DNA from: Ophioderma brevispina
Taxonomy: Eukaryota > Echinodermata > Ophiuroidea > Amphilepidida > Ophiodermatidae
Assembly: GCA_023653785.1 (NCBI GenBank)
Contig: JAMKCH010057147.1
Coordinates: forward strand, 87,520-151,519
Direction: 5' to 3'
DNA: 64,000 bases
Shown: one piece after another, positions 46,101 to 50,728 of the stretch
Numbering within the stretch: the stretch's first letter is position 1
Layout of the letters: each line of letters starts with the position of its first letter
Position numbers and translations under genes: made by a program
Notes under the pieces: generated by a model
Databases searched by the model: none
Seen by the model: only the letters and a program-made list of their open reading frames with translations
What the model was told of the DNA's origin: nothing

Positions 46101-46296
46101 AATTCAAGTCAGAACTTGTTTCTGTAGTAGGCCATACTCGTGACAATCTGATGCTTTAGTGACTTAAACGCCTCGTCTACAATTATGTCTCAATCTGAGG
46201 AAACTACCTGGGTTCGAACCTTGTGGTAGGCGTGTGGTTCAAGCACACTAACCTCTTCAACAAGCTCTCTTCTGATGAGCCCCTTCTTGCCTGTCT
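141..46296 (-). CDS. mia3: TANGO1/MIA3 orthologue, multi-exon, incomplete at both ends
   Basis: TANGO1 is an ER-exit-site membrane protein. Its luminal SH3 domain recruits bulky cargo (collagens, via HSP47 in vertebrates), and its cytosolic coiled coils and proline-rich tail recruit tethering membranes and Sec23/Sec24. Seen here: more than 20 minus-strand exons, almost all with AG/GT borders and mutually compatible phases. They encode two long acidic luminal blocks, a hydrophobic anchor of about 20 residues, coiled-coil exons, a segment reading [12 protein letters not shown] then LAVRAAERQ (the family's most conserved coil motif), and Pro-rich C-terminal exons. Order and topology match TANGO1. 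The large acidic luminal part fits TANGO1 better than the short cTAGE5 form. Missing: signal peptide, most of the SH3 domain and the final C-terminal exon(s). A few coil exons need a 1-nt shift to stay open, which I attribute to sequence errors. Exon details are in separate entries. Confidence 0.93.
340..610 (-). repeat. In-frame 18-bp minisatellite coding for GPHGPP units
   Basis: Within the proline-rich exon the plus strand shows tandem ggtccatgaggaccggga-type units of 18 bp, with 9-bp half-units. On the minus strand they encode repeated Gly-Pro-His-Gly-Pro-Pro. Units differ by substitutions (GTP, SMH, PPP variants) but keep the glycine spacing. The long open frames in the other five frames here are by-products of this low-complexity repeat. 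Confidence 0.85.
924..1246 (-). CDS. mia3: TANGO1 exon: start of the proline-rich domain
   Basis: The acceptor is cccttttcccag|TGACAATAGAGG and the donor AATAATG|GTAAGCC. The exon is 323 nt, phase 2 to phase 1. It encodes [20 protein letters not shown] followed by PPP-rich sequence ([40 protein letters not shown]) and ends at APGPFHNNG. The clustered PPP motifs and the Arg/Ser-Pro sites resemble the Sec23-binding, phosphorylatable tail of TANGO1/cTAGE5. Phases fit both neighbouring exons exactly. Confidence 0.92.
2440..3180. repeat. Intronic ~105-bp tandem repeat ending in a CA microsatellite
   Basis: Units begin near 2463, 2570, 2670 and 2757 and share ttgactacacccaccaagtt then catgaccatacaacc and tgaccttgaaatgacc. 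They drift in sequence and run into repeated tttgacctttgacc motifs, a (CA)n tract near 3105, then gacggggagcatttctatag. No long open frame is maintained across the units, so I read it as a decayed non-coding dispersed repeat. Confidence 0.7.
4085..4141 (-). CDS. mia3: TANGO1 exon: end of second coiled coil ([10 protein letters not shown])
   Basis: A strong acceptor tttttgattgcag|GCTGACTGAT is entered in phase 2. With the preceding CG it reads [19 protein letters not shown]. The most plausible donor is CATAA|GTCAGT, a weak site, which gives phase 2 and joins to the next exon as an Asn codon. The family has a short helical segment here that passes into the Ser/Pro-rich tail. The frame stays open past this donor until about 4035, so the 3' border is less certain than the 5' border. 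Confidence 0.7.
4827..4859 (-). CDS. mia3: TANGO1 33-nt exon ([11 protein letters not shown])
   Basis: A small exon between ccacctgacag and |GTATGTAC. It is 33 nt and phase 2 on both sides, so including or skipping it keeps the frame. It encodes [12 protein letters not shown]. Its position directly after the LRHR of the coil end and before LTDIE, and the matching phase, support it. It could be an alternatively spliced cassette. Confidence 0.72.
5544..5611 (-). CDS. mia3: TANGO1 exon: conserved coil segment [14 protein letters not shown]
   Basis: The acceptor is cttcttttag|CTGGCAGTAA and the donor CACAG|GTAGGC. The exon is 68 nt, phase 0 to 2. It encodes [20 protein letters not shown] then RHR. 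The RAAER...E.R..A.LRH pattern is the signature that follows KKAH.W in the second coiled coil of vertebrate TANGO1 and cTAGE5, which makes this one of the most diagnostic exons in the window. Confidence 0.95.
5721..5741. repeat. (G)21 homopolymer
   Basis: A run of 21 guanines inside an intron. Its length in the assembly is likely unreliable. Confidence 0.9.
6255..6840. mobile_element. TTAA-flanked MITE (copy 1), interrupted by a second MITE
   Basis: The element begins AGGTGCAACAAGAGATTTC and ends AATCTCTCGTTGCACCT, so it has near-perfect terminal inverted repeats of about 19 bp. Both ends are flanked by TTAA, the target preference of piggyBac-type transposases. It contains no open frame, so it is non-autonomous. 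Two relatives lie at 61.6 and 62.2 kb. A different inverted-repeat element sits inside it (6544-6774). The family assignment rests only on the TTAA target. Confidence 0.88.
6544..6774. mobile_element. 231-bp MITE nested in the TTAA MITE
   Basis: Ends are CCAGGGATATAGC and GCTATAACCCTGG (inverted, one mismatch). It is flanked by the direct duplication TCTAAT on both sides, and the relative at 62.2 kb has the single uninterrupted TCTAAT at this point. The left part is GC-rich (ccggccggcggtggccggcc). No coding capacity. Confidence 0.87.
7120..7146. repeat. (CA)n microsatellite
   Basis: About 13 uninterrupted CA units within an intron, followed by further imperfect CA-rich sequence to about 7250. 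Confidence 0.9.
7286..7321 (-). CDS. mia3: TANGO1 36-nt exon: [12 protein letters not shown]
   Basis: Acceptor cttggtttag|GTTGCTGCC and donor GCTTGG|GTAAGAA give 36 nt, phase 0 to 0. The product [12 protein letters not shown] is followed directly by LAVRAAER from the next exon. KKAH.W joined to a RAAER-type motif is the hallmark of the second coiled coil in the TANGO1/cTAGE5 family. The small size was set by exact splice consensus on both sides. Confidence 0.95.
8476..8574 (-). CDS. mia3: TANGO1 coiled-coil exon with uncertain frame
   Basis: Good acceptor (gtgtttgcag|GAAAGG) and donor (AATCCT|GTAAGGG) bound 99 nt. The fully open frame is phase 0 to 0 and reads [20 protein letters not shown] then [13 protein letters not shown]. 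The entry phase dictated by the 9.29-kb exon instead starts [13 protein letters not shown], which aligns better with the conserved QKK..EE.E.. stretch of the family but hits a stop. I therefore suspect a one-base error inside the exon. It is a real exon by position and splice sites, but its protein is not settled. Confidence 0.65.
8978..9163. mobile_element. Fold-back (palindromic) element
   Basis: Two arms of about 70-85 bp are inverted copies: the left carries gcctatctaatatcgtgtca and a cagtccaatatttt core; the right carries aaatattggactg and attagataggcaaaacaaca. They surround a short GC-rich loop (tacctcccggctgcgcctgc). RNA or single-stranded DNA from here would form a long hairpin. No coding content. 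Probably a fold-back MITE. Confidence 0.82.
9290..9424 (-). CDS. mia3: TANGO1 coiled-coil exon ([20 protein letters not shown])
   Basis: Acceptor ctttgacag|CAAGCAG and donor CAAAG|GTGAGAG give 135 nt. One frame is open throughout: [44 protein letters not shown]. The last third in an alternative frame reads [11 protein letters not shown], which also looks helical, so a small indel near the ACAAAACACAAC run cannot be excluded. Strongly charged heptad-like sequence fits the second coiled coil that binds the cTAGE5 partner. Confidence 0.78.
10030..13730. other. GC-rich, purine-skewed non-coding island inside an intron
   Basis: Over about 3.7 kb the base composition changes abruptly to GC-rich (cccgcgg, gcgcccg, ggcccgg) with strong A/G skew on the plus strand, then returns to AT-rich near 13.65 kb. 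Open frames are short, low-complexity and resemble no transposase or reverse transcriptase. There are diverged internal repeats: 12.85-12.99 kb and 13.06-13.17 kb share ctgcagccgcc, gccagcctgcac and aggcgagccagcg blocks. Read on the minus strand, the island ends near a run of nine A. I could not find terminal repeats or a target duplication. It could be a non-autonomous retroelement, inserted foreign DNA, or a non-coding RNA locus. Confidence 0.6.
14759..14851 (-). CDS. mia3: TANGO1 exon: start of second coiled coil, with a 1-nt frame break
   Basis: Acceptor gtccttgcag|GTCCATGCC and donor ATGAAC|GTGAGTG. In phase 2 it reads [23 protein letters not shown] then stop. One base later the other frame continues as TKQIREYE up to the donor. 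The two halves together give a coil that aligns with the family's VVEEDLK.LQ region, so one extra base near GCATTTCACT is the simplest explanation. It could also be a natural frameshift allele. Confidence 0.75.
15317..15332 (-). CDS. mia3: Candidate 16-nt microexon (DDNEHM) of the acidic linker
   Basis: gtcatttcag|ATGATAATGAACACAT|GTAAGACC gives a 16-nt exon with excellent splice sites. In phase 1 to 2 it would encode D-D-N-E-H-(M), completing the acidic linker between the two coiled coils, and it hands over in the phase needed by the 14.8-kb exon. A longer alternative, ending at CCCGG|GTGAGT, is open only in phase 0. Confidence 0.45.
16164..16207 (-). CDS. mia3: TANGO1 exon: end of first coiled coil, [11 protein letters not shown]
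   Basis: Acceptor taattgtatag|GTCTTGAAAG. The frame reads [15 protein letters not shown] in phase 0, directly continuing NDKDNEIE of the previous exon; family members have a comparable I..LT..I.QLN. The simplest donor is ACCGG|GTGATG (phase 2), which can join the 14.8-kb exon directly. Removing one G from the GGG there would instead extend the exon with the acidic residues GDEDGTG before a weaker donor. That is attractive because family members have an acidic linker at this point. The 3' border is therefore open. Confidence 0.72.
16385..16470. repeat. ACTCAT-type short tandem repeat
   Basis: Irregular repetition of tactcatactca over about 85 bp within an intron. Confidence 0.75.
16575..16665 (-). 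CDS. mia3: TANGO1 first coiled-coil exon ([20 protein letters not shown])
   Basis: The acceptor is attgtatag|GTTGACTG and the donor GATTGAA|GTGAGT. The exon is 91 nt, phase 2 to 0. It encodes [31 protein letters not shown], an uninterrupted charged heptad pattern. It is the membrane-proximal coiled coil (CC1), which in TANGO1 recruits the NRZ tether and ERGIC membranes. Confidence 0.92.
16880..16911 (-). CDS. mia3: TANGO1 32-nt coiled-coil exon ([11 protein letters not shown])
   Basis: Acceptor attttccctcag|ATGGAC and donor GAAAA|GTAAGT. It is 32 nt, phase 0 to 2, and hands over to the 16.66-kb exon to form TEK-LTEV without a break. Part of the first coiled coil. Confidence 0.9.
17969..18073 (-). 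CDS. mia3: TANGO1 first coiled-coil exon ([20 protein letters not shown])
   Basis: Acceptor atttacttag|TTGAAAAAG and donor ACACAG|GTAATT. It is 105 nt, phase 0 to 0. It encodes [20 protein letters not shown] then [15 protein letters not shown], with Leu/Asn heptads typical of CC1. Both borders are canonical. Confidence 0.92.
18388..18459 (-). CDS. mia3: TANGO1 first coiled-coil exon ([20 protein letters not shown])
   Basis: Acceptor ttttctcttag|ATCAAAG and donor GAAGAG|GTGAGT. It is 72 nt, phase 0 to 0, and encodes 24 residues of charged coil ending QQLEE. It is flanked by exons of the same phase class, so it could be skipped without a frameshift. Confidence 0.92.
18765..18875 (-). CDS. mia3: TANGO1 first coiled-coil exon ([20 protein letters not shown])
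   Basis: Acceptor cttccacag|GCTCAGTG and donor GGAAAG|GTAAATT. It is 111 nt, phase 0 to 0. It encodes 37 residues ([37 protein letters not shown]). Helical and charged, with two cysteines on the cytosolic side. Confidence 0.92.
18924..18984. repeat. Perfect-stem palindrome, 26-bp arms
   Basis: GTTAATGAGCTTGGTAACAC(AAGGAC) and its reverse complement surround a 9-nt loop, with a single mismatch. Part of the arm (ggtaacagaaggaca) recurs near 19.4 kb. A terminator role is unlikely in this intronic setting. It is probably a remnant of a fold-back element. Confidence 0.85.
19838..19915 (-). CDS. mia3: TANGO1 first coiled-coil exon ([20 protein letters not shown])
   Basis: Acceptor aatcctcttcag|TGGAAAAAA and donor CTTGCA|GTAAGT. 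It is 78 nt, phase 0 to 0. It encodes 26 residues ending ENHQLA. Lysine-rich coil following the membrane-proximal exon. Confidence 0.92.
20950..21186 (-). mobile_element. tRNA-derived SINE (tRNA-Val-like head)
   Basis: On the minus strand 21186-21105 folds like a tRNA. There is an A-box-like TTGAGCAGGTAGCA, an anticodon-loop region CTTTACAC (TAC, Val-like), and a T-arm CCAGGTTCGATCCCTGG with a perfect 5-bp stem and B box. The acceptor stem does not pair, and unrelated sequence continues downstream (aattggttttcagtccaaac), so I call it a SINE rather than a functional tRNA gene. The tail end is not defined. Confidence 0.6.
21412..21500 (-). CDS. mia3: TANGO1 exon: cytosolic start of first coiled coil
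   Basis: Acceptor ttttatccaacag|CTATGC and donor AATCTG|GTAAGC. It is 89 nt, phase 1 to 0. With the G from the transmembrane exon it encodes [20 protein letters not shown] then [10 protein letters not shown]. The first residues complete the hydrophobic segment; the arginine and the charged helix mark the cytosolic side. Confidence 0.9.
22491..22554 (-). CDS. mia3: TANGO1 transmembrane exon
   Basis: Acceptor aagttgaagcag|ACCTGG (weak polypyrimidine tract) and donor TTGTTAG|GTATAC. It is 64 nt, phase 0 to 1. It encodes [21 protein letters not shown], joined to G-AMLLAHR by the next exon. The hydrophobic stretch of about 20 residues is flanked by an acidic luminal domain upstream and charged coils downstream. 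This is the position of the TANGO1 membrane anchor, where family members have a tryptophan just before the helix. Confidence 0.85.
23893..23917. repeat. (TG)n microsatellite
   Basis: Pure TG repeat. A longer imperfect TG-rich zone lies just upstream at 23.65-23.75 kb. Confidence 0.9.
23938..24102. mobile_element. hAT-like MITE, 165 bp
   Basis: It starts CAGGAGTTCTCAAT and ends ATTGAGAACCCCTG, inverted repeats of the CAGGGGTTCTCAA type common in hAT non-autonomous elements. The flanks are CCCTAATA and TCCTAATA, an 8-bp target duplication with one mismatch, as expected for hAT insertion. No coding capacity. Confidence 0.88.
24248..24345 (+). repeat. Dispersed repeat, inverted partner of 29.84 kb
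   Basis: tgctccaataaatcctcaca through gtgtatccggccaccc to ggacaaaaccggatttaaaa matches the reverse complement of 29838-29932 almost throughout. A weaker relative lies at 7455-7525 (ctggatttaaaac). The two close copies are inverted, 5.6 kb apart, and flank the second acidic exon. Confidence 0.8.
24437..24736 (-). CDS. mia3: TANGO1 exon: luminal juxtamembrane region
   Basis: Acceptor atatatttag|CCTAGTGC and donor GAATTG|GTAAGC. It is 300 nt, phase 0 to 0, matching the exons on both sides. It encodes [20 protein letters not shown], then an acidic stretch ([20 protein letters not shown]), then an amphipathic aromatic segment ([20 protein letters not shown]) ending HYCEPAVEL just before the membrane helix. 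The amphipathic part may correspond to the intramembrane or membrane-hugging segment described for TANGO1. The acceptor was chosen because only it gives phase 0 and no stop. Confidence 0.88.
24737..26543. other. Intron without further recognised features
   Basis: AT-rich intron between the second acidic exon and the juxtamembrane exon. I found no additional exon with good splice sites and no complete mobile element. Confidence 0.6.
26544..29005 (-). CDS. mia3: TANGO1 large acidic luminal exon (820 codons)
   Basis: Acceptor gttcatttcag|ATCCAACC and donor AGAAGG|GTGAGAG. It is 2,462 nt, phase 1 to 0. It encodes about 820 residues of Asp/Glu/Gln/Ser-rich, apparently disordered sequence (SNDDTEP-, [20 protein letters not shown] and similar), as in the long luminal region of TANGO1. 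There are few cysteines. One ordered-looking island, [20 protein letters not shown] followed by [17 protein letters not shown], stands out near residue 340. A single exon of this size matches the TANGO1 pattern of one or two giant luminal exons. The ATG that opens the frame upstream of 29005 is intronic. Confidence 0.93.
29838..30245 (-). repeat. Dispersed repeat, longer copy
   Basis: The 29838-29932 part is the inverted partner of 24.25-24.35 kb. It continues rightwards into GC-richer sequence (ggcggtgggcctagcctttg, ggtgacggtatacccgccga) that ends near 30245, where AT-rich intron resumes. No open frame of note. Confidence 0.65.
30454..30498 (-). CDS. mia3: TANGO1 45-nt cassette exon ([14 protein letters not shown])
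   Basis: Acceptor ttcattttgtag|GTGATGAGG and donor TTGAAG|GTAAGTA are both strong. It is 45 nt, phase 1 to 1. It encodes [16 protein letters not shown], acidic like its neighbours. The symmetric phase allows optional inclusion. Confidence 0.85.
31522..31587 (-). CDS. mia3: TANGO1 66-nt cassette exon (aromatic [12 protein letters not shown])
   Basis: Acceptor ctgatcccaacag|AGAACTTCC and donor ATCTTTG|GTAAAC. It is 66 nt, phase 1 to 1, so it fits between the phase-1 exons around it. It encodes [20 protein letters not shown] then IFG. It contains an internal duplication (LYSWLS twice) and is strongly hydrophobic and aromatic, unlike the acidic exons. It may be a membrane-associating helix. Its only support is splice signals, phase and strand. 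Confidence 0.6.
32469..40921 (-). CDS. Giant Cys/Trp-repeat exon, probably in the TANGO1 luminal region (frameshifted)
   Basis: The 5' border is an excellent acceptor (atataatttgcag|CG) with a TACTAAC branch site 18-24 nt upstream of it, entered in phase 1 as the upstream acidic exon requires. About 500 codons of unique Cys/Trp-containing sequence ([38 protein letters not shown]) lead into roughly 55 copies of a 29-residue repeat, then about 700 codons of diverged repeat-like sequence ending [14 protein letters not shown] at 32465. Long open segments are 38421-40904, 35384-36058, 34734-35450, 33688-34842 and 32465-33745, all on the minus strand in shifting frames. Between them, indels in near-identical repeats look like assembly errors. 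The likely 3' end is TGGTG|GTAAGG at 32468. It leaves phase 2, not the phase 1 the next exons need; weaker phase-1 donors lie near 32530, or the TAA may be a real terminus. Function unknown. The alternative is an independent nested gene. Confidence 0.65.
34350..39090 (-). repeat. 87-bp coding tandem array, about 55 copies of a two-cysteine WF repeat
   Basis: The period is 87 bp (for example starts at 34944, 35031 and 35118), 29 residues per unit. The consensus begins [20 protein letters not shown] and ends with a Lys/Pro linker (KPMPTPPKK). Cysteines fall at positions 1 and 17 and Trp-Phe at 6-7. Central copies are almost identical; copies at both edges are more diverged ([19 protein letters not shown]). 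There are higher-order units: a 261-bp trimer occurs twice in 35.45-36.0 kb and a 174-bp dimer twice in 34.85-35.2 kb. Copies between 36.2 and 38.5 kb are littered with 1-3 nt indels. Confidence 0.95.
40922..40950 (-). other. Branch site and 3' splice site of the giant exon
   Basis: The minus strand reads ggtttactaacccaactata then taatttgcag at the exon border. TACTAAC at 40947-40941 is an exact match to the optimal branch-point sequence at normal distance. This is among the best acceptors in the window, which argues that the repeat block is a real exon. Confidence 0.75.
40951..43640. other. Intron between the giant exon and the upstream acidic exon
   Basis: AT-rich sequence with no repeat structure or exon that I can support. 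Two short candidates near 41.12 and 43.41 kb were tested and dropped because their phase or frame failed. Confidence 0.6.
43641..45549 (-). CDS. mia3: TANGO1 acidic luminal exon following the SH3 domain (636 codons)
   Basis: Acceptor acttttttttttcag|CTTCTC and donor CACCAG|GTACAC (moderate). It is 1,909 nt, phase 0 to 1. It encodes [20 protein letters not shown] and then Gln/Asp/Glu-rich sequence with an extremely acidic Tyr-containing block ([20 protein letters not shown]), a dibasic-rich stretch, and charged helical segments ([16 protein letters not shown]). It ends VTVPRYAP-G. The composition is typical of the TANGO1 luminal region just after the SH3 domain. The donor could also lie slightly downstream, since the frame runs to 43576, but this one gives the phase required by all following exons. 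Confidence 0.9.
46253..46296 (-). CDS. mia3: Probable TANGO1 exon: end of MIA-type SH3 domain
   Basis: Acceptor gttctagtctttag|AGACAGG and donor GAAGAG|GTTAGTG. It is 44 nt, phase 1 to 0, matching the phase-0 acidic exon. It encodes [15 protein letters not shown] followed by LLLPN. The G-L-I-x-x-E-L-V pattern resembles the last strand of MIA-family SH3 domains (GYFPKDL-type). The match is short. A GGTTCGAACC B-box-like sequence sits about 33 bp downstream in the intron, so the region may contain a SINE fragment. Confidence 0.6.
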
Positions 46297-46676
46297 CTAA
46301 AGACTAGAACACAAATTATCAATGGTATAATCATTTTTGCTGCACATAGGTGGTTTACAATATACAGACTCTCATTATATTGTGGCTCTGCACTATTGTT
46401 GCACTGACTTCATGGATTGTATGCATGGCTCTCCTTCATAACACACGTATTCAGAAAGAGGTTTTTCAATCATGGATACATTATTTGCTATATTAAAGAT
46501 AATACCTCTGTAGTTTTCTGGACGCCTCCAAATTTCAACCAAATAATCAGGTTTTTGTTAGATAATATTTGGCCTCTAATAAGCGGCTTTCACAATGGTC
46601 GTGATCACTGTGGCCCAACCATACCATAAACAGTTTAATCATCATTTCTAGGGAGTGCAGCATCATGAATGCAGCA
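46297..46676. other. Upstream intron, nothing recognised
   Basis: No further SH3 exon with acceptable splice sites was found here. Confidence 0.5.
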
Positions 46677-46937
46677 CTTACCTATATACAAACATACAAT
46701 CCGATAACCAGCTCCCAAATTCGCATGGGTAAATCGGGGACACTAAGCAGTTAATTTCTTGTCCAGGGAATGTCAGATGAAAAAAGGTAAAAAATGACAT
46801 TTGGCAGACATATTCCCAAAAATGTCCATTCATCACCCTGCAAGTACTTTGTTCTTGTTTGAAAGTTGAAATGCTATTTTGGCAAATTATGAAAGCTGAT
46901 AGTAGATCCTTTGCTATGAAACTTGTCTTTTAATAAA

Positions 46938-46970
<33 letters not shown>
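46677..46970 (+). mobile_element. Retroposon 3' end with AATAAA and a 28-nt poly(A) tract
   Basis: cttttaataaaattt is followed directly by 28 A at 46943-46970, giving a polyadenylation signal about 10 bp before the tail on the plus strand. This is the hallmark of an RNA-mediated insertion. The 5' limit is not defined; the stretch from about 46677 is my estimate. No open frame. Confidence 0.5.
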
Positions 46971-46973
<3 letters not shown>

Positions 46974-47249
46974 ACATCTGCATGGCAATATTGAAAAGTT
47001 TACCTAAAGATTCTTTCTTTGCTGTTTTTTTTTTAGTTTGTGTACCTCTTGCCAACCAAAACTACCATTTTCCCATCACGGTCTGTACACTTCAGAGCAA
47101 TTTGTTACTAAACATAACTTGTATGGTAACTCAAAAAGTACAAACGTACTTTCTTAAATACGTCCAGAATATTGTTTTTTTTTTGTGACTTGACATGCTA
47201 ACAGGAACATGGCTGTTGGAATTATATTTTCAAGTATTATACTTCTTAC

Positions 47250-49612
47250 AGCGGGAGGCCCGCGCTTCTCGCGGTCTCCCCGGTAGTGTGAGTGAACGCA
47301 GCTGATCACTGAAAAGAAAAGATCACTGAACTGAAGCGATCACGGAAACCGAAATGATCACTAAACAGAAGCGATCACTGAACTGAAGCGATCCCTTGAA
47401 ACAGAAATGATAACTAAAACTGAAGCGATAACTGAAGAAGTAACACAGATGGCGACACCGTCATAATCCAACCAGTGGAATACACAACTTCATCAATTCA
47501 CCCCGTATGATTTACCCGTCATCCGGAAGTTTAAGACTCCCCCAGTCACAAAACACTTTTAGTTAACTCAATTTCCCGTACTTCCTGTATCTCGTTTAGA
47601 GTTTACAAATTGTTAGTGTTCCTTTTCTCGTATTTTTTAAAATAATAAAAATGCCAGAGTAATCCCGTTAAGTTTCCATAACCTTTTCATATGTCATCCT
47701 CATGGGTGGTGTTGTCCTCTCATAACTCCTCAAATTCCCGTATAAACTTGTCCTCATCCGCAGTTTATGCATTCCCCTCGCAACATCCCGTGAGCGTATT
47801 TTTTCACAACTCAAGTTCCCGTATAGTTTCCAGCACAACAAAAAAAAAAAATAAATCCCGTAAGCTTAGCCTATGTGTGCCTACTTCCTATTTCTAACTA
47901 AACCGCAATATTTCATCCGTAACTTACCGGTATAGTTTCAATTTTTTTCTCAAAACTAATCTCAAAACTACTTCCCCGCCTGTGTTCTAACCCGTACTCT
48001 CCATTCACAATCAAGCGCAATAATAACAGGAACTGTTATTGATCATTATTTTTCTTACCCACATACCGTTGTAAATATAGCTCGTGGTTTTACACTACCG
48101 TACACAATGTATAAGGCGCCTGTTACTTGCGTATCCGCATGTAGCGTATCACTCGTAACCGTTGCCGTACCGCAGATACGTCTCAATCAACACACGCGTA
48201 CCACCCGTCGCAACGCACCACGCATACGCGCCGCTTAGTAACGCGTGCAAACAATGGTAATTACCATAGGCACCTAGCCACATTGTCGTTGATTTTCAGT
48301 CATTTTCTTAACGATTTCGTCCAAATTATGCGCTAAACCGTCCGGTATCCTCACGCACCTTTCATGTGAAGTTGGCGAAATATGGATCGAAACTGTCGGA
48401 GCCTTTTTAGCGGGGGAACATACATACTACATACAACAACAGGGTTGGCAAATTATAGTAAATCTTTAAATGCAATTGCTCAAAATTAAAACACCTGTAT
48501 AGGGCCATTCTTCGGTCATGTTGTGACTAAAACCAGTAAATTTTTACTTTCAACCCAATGCTGTTTTGGTCAATGTAACCAATCTGTTATTCTTTTTACA
48601 TTATTATAACCGTCATCCAAACCTAACACAAAATGGTTTCCACTTTATTTTGATTGGTTAGTTTTGTCATGGGACAAATAAAGTTCGGTCCCATGTGTGA
48701 CTGAAGAATTGGCCATAATTTGAATGTTCTTGGGTTCTCTCATCCCTGAAATGTACAACCGCAACTATGGAATTTCCCAGCTGTGCAAGTAACTGCTTAA
48801 AAATGTTTTGCAATTTGACGCATTTGCAAGTGCTCATCCTTACTAGATAATTCAAGAAATCCTTTATTTAGATATGTTGTGTCGCCTATACATGTATCAC
48901 GCCTTCAGTTTCGTCAACATTCGCCAAATTTCCACCGCCTATAGTTTCTACATAGTGGACGTGTCTTGCCCGAGAAGCTTGCTCAAAATCGATACCTTTA
49001 CCAAGGAAAAATTATGAAAACAACAGAAATTGTCAAATCCATCACTGACGTAACGTTTTGGCAACACATTTCCCACCGTAGTAGTTATGTGTTGTAACAC
49101 TAGCTGGCTGGAAAACTAAACTGCTACGCACCCCCCCCCCCCCCCCCGGTGCCTTGCATCCGGAGGTCATGGCTGTATGTCCTTTAAGCTTTTAGTAGAA
49201 AATAAGATTGCGGTAACTGACGGGACTACGCAAGATTGATACCTTTAAATTCTTACCTTTTATTTTTATACAAGATGTACCAGCGGAACGACTACTACGT
49301 AATACGGATAGATAGAACTATTCTGAGTTTTGAGGAGTTTATGAGAACAAAAAGTCGAATCGGCGTGCAATGGAACACGGGTCCCGGCACATGGTAGAGG
49401 GATTAATAAAAAAAATAGAAACATTAAAACCTGTGATAATTCGGGTTGTCAGTTCCACATTTACTGAATGAGAACTCAGGAAAGACAGTACCTGTTCCTT
49501 CTTGATCGCTTCTGTTTCAGTGATCGCTTCCGTTTCAGTGATCGCTCCATTTCTTTGATCGTTCCTGTTCACTCAGCTAGCGGGAGCCCGCGCGAAGCGC
49601 GTGCCTCCCGCT
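47250..49612. mobile_element. 2.36-kb element with hairpin-forming inverted ends
   Basis: Both ends carry the same sequence in inverted orientation. The tip (agcgggaggcccgcgcttct at left; gcgcgtgcctcccgct at right) can itself fold into a GC hairpin. Then come gtgagtgaac and several units of an ~18-bp subterminal repeat (gcgatcactgaaacagaa). The interior is non-coding with short cccgta motifs. It is non-autonomous; the superfamily is not clear. Hairpin plus CTAGT at one end recalls Helitron termini, but the long inverted repeats favour a TIR or fold-back element. Confidence 0.8.
49131..49147. repeat. (C)17 homopolymer
   Basis: A run of 17 cytosines inside the hairpin-ended element. Its length is probably unreliable. 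Confidence 0.9.
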
Positions 49613-50539
49613 AGTCATAAATAATATGGGCTTTTATGTGTTGGCAACATATTCATAATAGGCACCGAATGTACTAGAATTATATTACACCCTTACCTGG
49701 CACTACCATATGTTACTACTACTGCTTTTGCCCAATATGGCCACTTCTTCCTTCCTTATGTGAAAGAAAGGCTTTGAAGTACTGGTAAAGGTTGAAAGCA
49801 TTTTGCCATTGGAATATAATGTACTGTAATGAGAACATTTATGATAATGTGTTTTCTACAGACTCGGGTTTAAATTCTTCCTTGTCAAAATATAGCACAT
49901 TTTGCATGTGCCCCTTTACAATGTGCCTGTTTCCAACCTGAACCCCTAAACAGGTTTGTAGTCACCCCGGCCGCATACAACAGAAAAATCCCGACCACCT
50001 AAAAATTCATCCAAACTTTTTTTTTCACCGATGCAAAAAATCACCATGCTTTTTCTCACTATATGACATTTAATCATTGTTTGGAGATGGAAAATCACAA
50101 CACTCACATCACAGTAAATTACTTTTTAACTTCTGCTGTCACGAAATTGATACCCACCATCTTTAACCCTAAACTTCACAATGATAGTCGGCTATAGAAT
50201 GGCCGAAGTGCAATATCATGCAATCAGTGCTGTTGCATTGCCAGTGACCGTTTCCTGCAGCGGAATACGGCGGAAAAAGCTTTTTATCTCACATGCAATT
50301 GGCAGCAAACGGTCTTCTGAGGGAATAGGTCCAGGTTGCAACAGAAAGCAATTTTGCTTTTCAACGTTTCCTGTGGGGAAAGCGACTGAAAGTCAATACT
50401 AAAGCAATGACCTGATGTATGCTCTACTTCCGGGTTTGCAAATCTTGACCTTGACACATCTGCTAACTTCGGAGGTTCCAACGTACTGTTGGAAAACCCA
50501 GCGTAACTCCGGAAGGTAGTGGCATGGTGTGATACAAAA

Positions 50540-50728
50540 ATGTCGAACCAACACGACGTGATACTGGAACGCGTGTGGAACTTCTCAAGTGCAAGGAAAA
50601 ACAATTGGTATGGTTTTTGGCGATCCCCTCAGGAAAGCGGCTGGGTGCCAATTGAAAGCAATATTGTTCGTGAGAAAGGGAAGGCATTGCAAGTGCAGGG
50701 ATGGCCTTTGGTCTACCTTGTAGATTAA
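50540..50728 (+). CDS. Small plus-strand ORF, possible first exon of another gene
   Basis: ATG at 50540 in a reasonable context (caaaaATGTC) opens 62 codons: MSNQHDVILERVWNFSSARK, NNWYGFWRSPQESGWVPIES, then NIVREKGK and on to a TAA. The Trp/Tyr-rich, low-repeat composition looks protein-like. ETS-type motifs, CTTCCGG near 50427 and CCGGAAG near 50510, lie just upstream, as in animal promoters. I do not recognise the protein, found no clear downstream exon, and the length is within chance. Confidence 0.25.
   Translation: MSNQHDVILERVWNFSSARKNNWYGFWRSPQESGWVPIESNIVREKGKALQVQGWPLVYLVD

Noticed and set aside
46680..46745. Minus-strand MRIWELVIGLYVCI with a perfect GTAAGTG donor, resembling the WELVI transmembrane motif of cTAGE5
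   Set aside because: It lies upstream of the luminal exons, the wrong place for the anchor; the frame ends in TAG at the donor, no good acceptor precedes it, and it sits in what looks like a poly(A)-tailed retroposon.
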